A program made the position numbers and the translations under genes. From Rhynchopus sp. YZ270_cl-10 (taxonomy: Eukaryota; Euglenozoa; Diplonemea; Diplonemida; Diplonemidae): a stretch of DNA of 64,000 nucleotides. This document shows positions 56,493-64,000 of the stretch, in pieces. Location of the stretch: the NCBI GenBank assembly GCA_964035575.1, contig OZ037922.1, positions 682,001 through 746,000 on the forward strand, written 5' to 3'. Positions within the stretch are counted from its first letter, which is position 1. The number at the start of each line of letters is the position of its first letter. The notes beneath the pieces were generated by a model. That model searched no databases, was not told the origin of the DNA, and worked only from the letters and a program-made list of their open reading frames with translations.

Positions 56493-58061
56493 ATGGGAAC
56501 AACGTCCTCATCATCTGTGCAGCATGCACAATGTCCACAACAACACACCAACCTGTCTACTGCAGAGGCTGAGGTGCGCGAACTGGCGTCCGAGATTGCA
56601 GGACTCCGCAGTTTGCTGTGGGACCCTAGTTGGACTACAGGAGTGTTGACAACATTAGACGAAAAGTACCGTCACCTCTTTGTCTTTCCTCCAACAAAGC
56701 ATGATGTTGTAGCAGTGGTCGCCAAGCTCGAGGTGGAGAAGAAGGTATGACGCTTGCTTCTCACACCTATTTTGATTTTATTTTCAAGCACGACCCATTC
56801 GCAACATGTGTGTCGTGTTGGGGTTGCAAAGTCGGCAGCGGAGATGTGCAGTGTGGTGCAAGTTTGTTGTTATTTTGTAGTTTTGTACATTCACTTTACA
56901 CACTCACAGGAAGTGATCGGGCAGATCAGAGAGAAGGAGCGGCAGATCACAGAGAAGGAGCGGCAGATCACAGCAGACAAGGAGCTTGCGTTGATAAGAG
57001 CTCAACAGCAGGTGACACCTTTGAAGAGAGGCAGCAAACGTAGTATTGATTCTATTTCTTCCGATAGCGACGCACCGAACAGCAAAGCTTCGAAACACAG
57101 TGAGGGAAGTGTGCATGAGCAGACCTCTTTCTGCCTGCAGACAGATGTCACGAAGGGTGGATTGTACCTTGGCTTGAGAAAGTTTGTTTTCAAGTGTGCG
57201 TTCCAGCACGTCGCGTATGATGGTGTCGTCAAGTACGACCCTGTTGCGGGGGGTCACGGCACGTCGATGATCACAGCTGAAAGCAACTTGGTCATCAAGT
57301 TGTATTTCAAAAGCGAAGCGAATGCCGATGCCTTCGAGATCGCGTTAACAAATGAGTGTGACAGGCGCAACCTTTCTCTCTCGTCTGTGACTACGACTGC
57401 CGTGAGTCACAAGTGTGAAAAGAAGGTAAACACGAACCAACACGACTCAGGCGAATCCCCGGAGAGGGGCGGACGCAGCGTCTCAGAGCAATTAGAACCG
57501 AAGACATACACCACTGTTGTAGACGAGGAAACCTCCAATAATCAGTACGTCATCAGAAGGGACGATGATTTGAAAGAAACGCCAGAGTCATGTCACCTTC
57601 TTGAACGCCGATTCTGCAACAAAACGGCTAATGCTGATAAAGCAAACCGTATCATTCTCCCAGCGGGCCTCCATCGTATTTTCGACCTGTCGAAACCTCT
57701 AGTGACCTTTTACTGCACAGATACACCAAAAGATACGGCAGACCACCAGCGTCTACGCATGCATGCACAGTTTGCTACTGAAGAGATGGCGAACGTCTTT
57801 TCTCAACGTCTCAAAGATGCCGAGTACTCCTGCGGAAATGACGTGGTCTTCCACATCAACCAGCCACGTGCAGGAGACTTTGTCACGTACCTGAACTACA
57901 GACACAAGCAACAGCTCTTCAGGATGGGGATTGCGCAGATCAGCACGAATCATTATGAGGATGATTGTATAGATGACTTGGAGGACCCGCCAAAATGTGG
58001 TTTGGAGGAGTTGAAGAACATGTTAGCTTCCAGCAGGACCCAGTCGGAGAGTGAACACTAA
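56493..58061 (+). CDS. Two-exon nuclease-like family gene F, short C-terminus
   Basis: Exon 1 is 56493-56744 (84 codons, MGTTSSSSVQ...) and exon 2 is 56910-58061 (383 codons plus stop), with a 165-nt intron identical in layout to D and E. Two EKERQIT heptads against three in E. The HNH-like segment is CHLLERRFCNK ... NRIILPAGLHRIFD. The product (467 residues) lacks the Cys-rich tail, although a diverged coding trace of that tail is still present downstream (to about 58210). It is either a tail-less variant or a decaying copy. Confidence 0.6.
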
Positions 58062-58314
58062 TGCGTTTGGGGTCCGGGTGCGCCTCTCAAGAAGGGATGG
58101 CCTTGTGTCTGTGGACGCGATAAGACGAGGCTGCAGTTTCGGTACGAATGCACTTTGTGTCGCAAGTATTGCTGCAGAGACTGTCGACAGTCTCAGTCAA
58201 AAAAGAAGTAGGTCTCTTCGTCTCACTAAGGCTCGTTTCAGCACCTCCCTGTCTCTTTTAATTACCATTGTGTCCGAATGTTAGTGAAGAAGAAAAGAGA
58301 AAGCCTCATTTCAT

Positions 58315-58620
58315 CAGATTCGGACACAAGACGTGCACACAATTTCGTGGGATGACCCAACCTCGTTTGACTTGGACTCAAACTTACAGTCACCTGAGAT
58401 CTTTGTGTATGTCTGTCGCAACGACTCTAATGCACCATAGGACTTTGGCCTCACCAACAGTTTCTTTCTCACGAATAAGACTTTACCGAATCCTATTATC
58501 AGGAACGTAACACGAATACGAGTTCAGGAGGTTGTGTCGATTGAGACACAAGATAAGTGGATCCGAGTGTTCTTGAGTGGTCTTCTTCTGGTTCATGAGG
58601 TGGTTGGAAGGAAATGACCT
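58315..58620 (+). repeat. Second copy of the unidentified duplicated fragment
   Basis: Counterpart of 46735-47030, with about a dozen differences. Same reading frame, same position downstream of a family gene. Confidence 0.45.
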
Positions 58621-58649
58621 GGTCCATGCCATACTTTGTGTCGTATCTG

Positions 58650-59300
58650 GTGTTGAAAAGTAGTGAATAAAGTAATACAAAAAGTAGCCGACTTTTGTCA
58701 CACTTTATTTTCTACGTTCTGCGTGATTGCACAAATATTGGCGCACGACACTAGATTGGATATATATTTGTACAGAAGTGTTTTAATCCCCCTTCCCTTT
58801 GTTCGTTTGTACATTTTCTCTCTTTTTTGTATTAACATGCGTGTACAGTTTTTTGTTGATGTTTAACTGTTTGATGTATGATGGGAGACGTGTCCCAAAG
58901 CCCACGATCTTGCAGATTGTGACAGTCCTTTTGTGGAGAATACGGCACATCATAGTACACTTTTACACTTTTTCTGGGCAATTTGTTATGTCAGTTTCTT
59001 ACTCAAGTATCACCTTAGAACAGATGTGGTCCACACTACAGACACCAACACAGGGTCAAGAACTGCTGATTTCAATGCCCTTTGTTTTGTTTTTCTGAGA
59101 CTTTCTCACCCCCACTACTAAATTTTCCCTTCACATTTGTTCGAGGTGGGGTATGCGGCGCGTTTTTGTGCCTTAAAGTTATTTTTTTGTTCTTCACCAA
59201 CCCTGCCTCCTCAACACCACTAGTGCATAGCCCTTGTCTTTTTTTTTTTTTCCAAGTAGTCCGGGTATTGTACTTTCGCACTGCCTTTTTTTATCAGTCT
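58650..59300 (+). repeat. Diverged family 3' block, then unassigned sequence
   Basis: 58660-58910 is a shorter, diverged version of the family block (AAAGTAGCCGACTTTTGTCA ... TTGGATATATATTTGTACAG). 58910-59300 has T-rich tracts and no recognised gene. Confidence 0.5.
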
Positions 59301-59590
59301 AAGTCAGGCTCTCCGCTACACTTACATTGTGACCAACCCATTCCCAAGCACAACATTATGCCTCTTAGAGATGTCAGCCAGTGCATCAAGCACCTTCTTG
59401 TTATCTCTTTCTTCTTGCCTCTCCTGCTGTTTCTCCTCCATGTCTACCCCACTACCCTCCACCAAATCACTCCAGGTTCTCTTGTTCAGCTGACGCTTCA
59501 CACTTTCGCTTTCCTTAACTAGGTTTGACCAGGATGACATTTTAGTATGTAGATTTTACTTTGCGAAGTATACCATGATAGTTGACGTTC

Positions 59591-60283
59591 TCACCTTGGT
59601 TGTTGATGCGCTTCCCATTCTGGTCTGTGAGCCAGAACCTTATGCTGTTGATCTGGGTTTTTGTTGGTGGGGACATAGTACGAGCTGCCAGGTTCTACCA
59701 CGTTGTACAGGCTGCTGGGAGGGAGGGATGGTGGGCTGACAACATACAAGATTTGTGACTTAGTGCCTGATGTGCCTGAGTTGTGATAGGAGGACTTTGG
59801 GTTCACAAGATCACAGTGGACAACGACTGCTTGGATTCCGTTCGTGGTGTCTGCAACGTGTGGTGCAATATTGTCACCATTACGTATGATGGTGTACTCA
59901 GCAAAGCCTAAGATGCCGTGGAAGGATCCTGTTCTGAAGTTCACTGCGTAGGCTACAGGTGGGGTGATCTTAATCTTCTGCAGGGCTAGGATGGGCTCTA
60001 TTGTGATTTCCGATGGTATTTGGTCGTTGATCTCAGAGATGCTGTAGTTCCCGTCACCGAACACTATTGTTTCCCATGAAGCTCCGTCGTCACGACACCA
60101 CTCAAAGAAGTTGTTGCCTTGCTGCTGGCTGATGTTTGTCCACGAGTAGTACTGACTGCTCTTGATGCGGCTTATCTCGTAGTTGTCACCTTCGTCAAGG
60201 TATATGGGAGGGTTGTAGGCTACAGTGAAGTCAGTGGAGATTGGTTCTCCTTCAGAGGAGACAAAGAGTGAGAGTTGTTCCAT
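59591..60283 (-). CDS. Polinton-like structural (capsid) protein candidate
   Basis: 230 residues from MEQLSLFVSSEGE, chosen because the preceding gene ends one base earlier; an upstream Met at 60322 overlaps it. Features: IYLDEGDNYEISRIKSSQYY, SWTNIS, FEWCRDDGASWETI, FGDGNYSISEINDQI and HGILGFAEY. The order (membrane-less beta-rich protein, 'SW.NI', 'GNYSI.EIN', 'LLGF'-like) resembles structural proteins of animal and protist Polintons, from memory of such sequences. I cannot say whether it is the major or minor capsid type. Confidence 0.45.
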   Translation of the reverse strand: MEQLSLFVSSEGEPISTDFTVAYNPPIYLDEGDNYEISRIKSSQYYSWTNISQQQGNNFFEWCRDDGASWETIVFGDGNYSISEINDQIPSEITIEPILALQKIKITPPVAYAVNFRTGSFHGILGFAEYTIIRNGDNIAPHVADTTNGIQAVVVHCDLVNPKSSYHNSGTSGTKSQILYVVSPPSLPPSSLYNVVEPGSSYYVPTNKNPDQQHKVLAHRPEWEAHQQPR

Positions 60284-60284
60284 T

Positions 60285-60458
60285 TTAGGAGTTGATTTCT
60301 TGTGTGAGGAGTTTATGTTCATCTACATTTATCTTGTTGTTGTTGAGAAGCCAGTCAAGGATAGTGGCTGCTTCTTGTTTGATTGCCTGACTTTTGTTCC
60401 CTGCCTTCTTCCCTCCTATCAACAGCATCAGTCTGTTCATTGCACCTGTTGTGTTCAT
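60285..60458 (-). CDS. Small frame upstream of the capsid-like gene
   Basis: About 57 residues: MNTTGAMNRLMLLIGGKKAG, then NKSQAIKQEAATILDWLLNN and NKINVDEHKLL. The pattern 'LL.G...AGN.S...K.E...ILD.LL....I....H' is one I associate with small Polinton proteins. It ends directly before the capsid-like start, as in a compact viral operon. Function unknown. Confidence 0.4.
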   Translation of the reverse strand: MNTTGAMNRLMLLIGGKKAGNKSQAIKQEAATILDWLLNNNKINVDEHKLLTQEINS

Positions 60459-60499
60459 TTCATACAGACTCGGGGTTTCACCCCTCGAGGGGGCTTCGC

Positions 60500-60931
60500 T
60501 CCGGAGCCTTACAAGCCTTGAAGCCAACAGCAGAGTTCTTCGACAGTGTGGGTGAGTTCGATGTGGATGACCTTGACGCAAGTCAGAAGAACCTTGTGAT
60601 CTTAGACGACGTAGTGCTGGAGAAGAACCAGAGAGACTTCATCAACCTGTACGTGCATGAACGTCATCGCAAGATCTCCCCAGTCCACTTGAGTCAGAGC
60701 TTCTTTGCCACCCCAAAGGTGATACGACAGAACTGCAGTTGTTTCCTGCTGTTCAACCTCAACAAGAAGGAGAGACGTATGATAGCGACTTCATGCAGCG
60801 ACCTTGAGCCTGACGAGTTCAACAGTGTCTTTGAAGGTCTTCCCCGGTACAACTTCGTCATGATCGATAACCAACCTGTTCCTGAACTGAAGTATCGAAG
60901 GAACTTTGATGAGATTGTATTTCCAGGATGA
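60500..60931 (+). pseudogene. Partial Polinton packaging-ATPase gene
   Basis: Covers the Walker B half (NLVILDDVV, HRKISPVHLSQSFF, RQNCSCFLLF) to the C-terminus (DEIVFPG), about 95 percent identical by eye to the ATPase at 9202-9942. The Walker A half is absent. Fossil part of copy P3. Confidence 0.65.
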
Positions 60932-61206
60932 TAAGAGAAAAGATGTCCGACAAAACAACAACAACCCCGAAGAACACTACTGTACCTCCTAAGGTTAGGC
61001 TCGGCAGCTCAAGGTGGATACGTTCACCGAGTCCCACAAATAGAACAAGCACCCCACTCCCCTTATCCTTGCTATTCCATCATCATTTCAGTTCAGTTGT
61101 CTCCACCCCACACCACCACGCACCTCTTTCATTACGCCAAACAGGAAACGTAACCCCTTCTCTCCTCATATACCCCCAACACCTTTCCCTTTCCCTTTCC
61201 CCAAAC

Positions 61207-63097
61207 ATGCCTGATCACAATGACCCTGTAGCAGAGGCTAATAATGAGATTGCTGAACTGAAGGAGAGGGAGCACAAGCTGCAGAAGCAGATCGACGACA
61301 TAGAGGAGAATATTCGCGCCGAATATGACAACAAGATCGATGGCTTCCACAAGAACTCCCTCACTGGCGAGATTTCCTACATCGGCACGGACACAGACGC
61401 GAAAGAAGCGTTCAATCGTCTCGCCGAGCTCAAGGACCAGCTGAAGGTATGACCCTTGCTTTCGACACCCATGTATTTTATTGTTCTAGCATGACGCATT
61501 CGCAGCACGTGTGTGTGTTGTGTAGAATTCTTTGTAGTTTCTATTCACTCAACCTTTGAGTTGAGTCATCACATGTGGTTGTGATGTCTGTGTGGCGTAG
61601 GGAACCTCGGACCTTTTGGAGACATGGCGAGTGGTCTACTTGCTTTCCACACCCATTTTTTTTAATATTTTTCTAGCATGACCCATTCGCAACATGTGTG
61701 TGTTGGGGTTGCAATTGTCGGCACTGGAGATGCACAGTGTGGTGCAAGTTTGTTGTTATTTTGTTTTTTCTAGTTTTGTACATTCATTTTACACATACTT
61801 ACAGGATGTTGTGGAGCTGTTGAAGAAGTGGACCGGGATTCTGGACAAGCAGCTTGCGCTGGAGGTGAGGGCAGCTGAACAGCAGGTGACACCCCCGAGA
61901 ACAGGAAGAAAGCGCGGTTCTGGTTATATTACTTCCGATGGCGACACACCGAACAGCCAGGCCTCAAAGCATAGTGAGGGGAGTGTGCATGAGCAAAACA
62001 AAACGTTTTACCTTGAGACAGACGTCACGAAAGGTGCATTGTACCTTAACTTTAGAAAATTTGTGTTCGAGTGTGCGTTTCGGCGCGTGGCTTACGATGG
62101 TGTGATCAAGTACGACCCTGTTGCGGGGGGTCACGGCACGTCGATGATCACAGCTGAAAGCAACTTGATCATCAAGTTGTATTTCAAAAGCGAAGCGAAT
62201 GCCGATGCCTTCGAGATCGCGTTAACAAATGAGTGTGACAGGCGCAACCTTTCTCTCTCGTCTGTGACTACGACTGCCGTGAGTCACAAGTGTGAAAAGA
62301 AGGTGAAAATGAACCAGCACGACCCAAGATACTCTGCTGACAGGGGAGGACAGGGCATCTCGGAACCAGCAAACACGAAGACGCATACCACTGTTGTCGA
62401 CCAGACAACCTGTACTAATCAGTACGTCATCAGAGGAGACGATCCTTCCTTGGAACGTGCACAGTCATGCAACCTTCTTGAACGTCGTTACTGCAACAAA
62501 ACGGCTGATGCTGATAAAGCAAACCGTATCATTCTCCCAGCGGGCCTCCATGATAGTTTCGACCTGCCGAAACCTCTAGTGACCTTTTACTGCACGGATA
62601 CACCAACGGATACCCCAGACCATCAACGTCTACGCATGCATGCACAGTTTGCTACTGAAGAGATGGCGCACTGCTGGTCTGAACGTCTCAAAGATGCCGA
62701 GTACTCCTGCGGAAATGACGTGGTCTTCCACATCAACCAGCCACGTGCAGGAGACTTTGTCACGTACCTGAACTACAGACACAAGCAACAGCTCTTCAGG
62801 ATGGGGATTGCGCAGATCAGCACGAATCATTATGAGGATGATTGTATAGATGACTTGGAGGACCCGCCAAAATGTGGTTTGGAGGAGTTGAAGAACATGT
62901 TAGATTTCAGTGGGACAGGGTTGGAGAGTGAAGGAAGGCACATCTGCGTTTGGGGTCCGGGTGCGCCTCTCGAGAAGAGATGGCTTTGTGTGTGCGGACG
63001 TGACAGGAACGGTCAGCATGATCGGTACGAATGCACAACGCATTTGTGTCGCAAGTATTGCTGCAAAGATTGTCACCAGTCTCAGTGCACACCGTAG
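61207..63097 (+). CDS. Two-exon coiled-coil/HNH-like nuclease protein with Cys-rich tail (family gene G)
   Basis: Exon 1 is 61207-61446 (80 codons, MPDHNDPVAEANNEI..., ending AELKDQLK as in gene B) and exon 2 is 61805-63097 (430 codons plus stop). The 358-nt phase-0 intron is composite: a type I half (61447-61640) followed by a type II half that begins with a second TTGCTTTCCACACCC. Exon 2 matches genes D and E: coil, PPRTGRKRGS linker, SQASKHSEGSVHEQ, the conserved middle domain, an HNH-like segment (partly degenerate at its front) and the full Cys-rich tail. So the gene combines the exon 1 of a B-type gene with the exon 2 of an E-type gene. Intact, 510 residues. Confidence 0.75.
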
Positions 63098-63139
63098 AAG
63101 AAGCAGGTCTCTTCGGCACAGTCTCTTTTGATAACTCTT

Positions 63140-63744
63140 GTGTCTGAATGTAAGTAAAGAAAGAAAGAAAGAAAGAAGGAGCCTCGAAGTGATGCAGAAA
63201 GTTTAAGAAAAAGATGAGCAGAAACTCGTGGAGGAAGTAGTGCAAAACGTTATGCAAAAAGTGATACAGAAAGTGATGCAGTCTTGGCGCATGATTAGTT
63301 TCTTTGTTGTGGTTAGATCAGACTCACGACTTTTTGTTGAACTTTATTTTCCACGTTCTGTGTGATTGCACAGATGTTGTCGCAAGGACACAATAGATTG
63401 GGCGCATATTTGTAGAGAAATGTTTCAATTCCCTTCCCCTTGTTTGTTTGTACAGTTTCCCCCCTTTTTGTTTCAACATGTTTGTACAGTTTTCAGTGCA
63501 TGTTTAAGTGGTCGATGTACGGCGCGACGTGTCCCAAAGCCAGTTTGTTGGAAGGTGCGAATGAAGAGATATTTAGCAAAGAGCCCATTCCCCACGGTTC
63601 CCACTCTTTTTCCACCTCCACCCATACCCCACCTGCTCCCCTATATTTCGTCATCTCACACAGGACGACACGTTCCCTTCCTTTTTTTAGATCCCTGCCC
63701 TTCCTCTTCCCAACCCAACCCATATACGTGCGGCTCTCGAGTGC
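63140..63744 (+). repeat. Family intergenic repeat (3' block plus 5' leader)
   Basis: An uninterrupted copy of the block at 44150-44745 and 55690-56492: (GAAA)n, TGATGCAG...GTGATACAGAAAGTGATGCA, CTTTATTTTCCACGTTCTG, then the pyrimidine-rich leader ending at the start codon of gene H. Confidence 0.75.
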
Positions 63745-64000
63745 ATGGCAACAACGTCCTCATCATCTGTGCAGCACGCACAATGTCCACAACAACACAC
63801 CAACCTGTCTACTGCAGAGGCTGGGGTGCGCGAACTGAAGCAGAGGGAGGACAAACTAGCGTCCGAGATTGCAGGACTCTGCAGTTTGCTGTGGGACCCT
63901 AGTTGGACTACAGGAGTGTTGACAACATTAGACGAAAAGTACCATCACCTCTTTGTCTTTCCTCCAACAAAGCATGATGTTGCAGCAGTGGTCGCCAAGC
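63745..64000 (+). CDS. Nuclease-like family gene H, exon 1, cut by window end
   Basis: Starts MATTSSSSVQHAQ, followed by the coil with an ELKQREDKLASEIAGL segment (closer to gene D) and FPPTKHDVAAVVAK. The window ends about 15 nt before the expected 5' splice site. Confidence 0.7.
   Translation, partial: MATTSSSSVQHAQCPQQHTNLSTAEAGVRELKQREDKLASEIAGLCSLLWDPSWTTGVLTTLDEKYHHLFVFPPTKHDVAAVVAK

Larger units (their letters stand above)
59322..60990. mobile_element. Polinton-like fragment (copy P3)
   Basis: Parts: a possible minus-strand frame (59322-59540), a capsid-like gene (59591-60283, minus), a small frame (60285-60458, minus), a partial packaging-ATPase gene (about 60500-60931, plus) and the start of the small companion frame (60943 on, plus). 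Polymerase, integrase and protease are not seen. Broken, with the front of the ATPase gene missing. The nuclease-family gene G begins about 270 bp after the ATPase piece. Confidence 0.6.

Overview
The window comes from a unicellular eukaryote that I cannot place to species. The evidence is GT-AG spliceosomal introns, a eukaryote-type (class II) glutamine synthetase, an EF-hand protein, hAT, Polinton-like and Helitron-like elements, and long low-complexity intergenic DNA. Stops follow the standard code. No rRNA, tRNA or CRISPR array was found.

Layout. 0-4.7 kb: a two-exon HNH-nuclease-like gene (minus), an EF-hand gene (minus) and a small Lys-rich gene. 4.7-10.1 kb: two hairpin-ended elements, a second two-exon gene of the same architecture (minus, possible PD-(D/E)XK nuclease) and a Polinton-like fragment with an open packaging-ATPase frame. 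10.1-41.4 kb: almost solid repeat. It holds a 2.7-kb long-TIR element, micro- and minisatellites (one 777-bp run of an 8-mer, one 2.9-kb array of a 38-mer), large palindromes, a 539-bp tandem array, a hAT transposase gene split by nested insertions, and more than a dozen copies of three related families of terminal-hairpin elements. 41.4-64 kb: a gene-bearing region with five more members of the two-exon nuclease family plus a sixth cut by the window end, two Polinton-like fragments, and two host genes (glutamine synthetase, and a secreted or membrane-anchored acidic protein).

Two things stand out. First, the multigene family. Each member has a short coiled-coil exon 1, one phase-0 intron and a long exon 2 carrying a putative nuclease domain (HNH or PD-(D/E)XK-like) after a basic Ser-rich linker. 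The intron is conserved between members whose exons differ, and it comes in two types. Two genes carry a composite of both types, as expected if coils and nucleases are swapped by recombination in the intron. Three members lie directly downstream of a Polinton-like ATPase on the same strand, which suggests they are, or were, cargo of that element. The architecture (coil or adaptor plus interchangeable nuclease) recalls Crinkler-type effectors, but that is an inference.

Second, the hairpin-ended elements. They insert between A and T without target duplication, carry a perfect hairpin at one end, and repeat the stem sequence just inside the other end. Three families use three different stems, and both ends of each family change together. 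This resembles Helentron/Helitron2 non-autonomous elements but with unusual termini.
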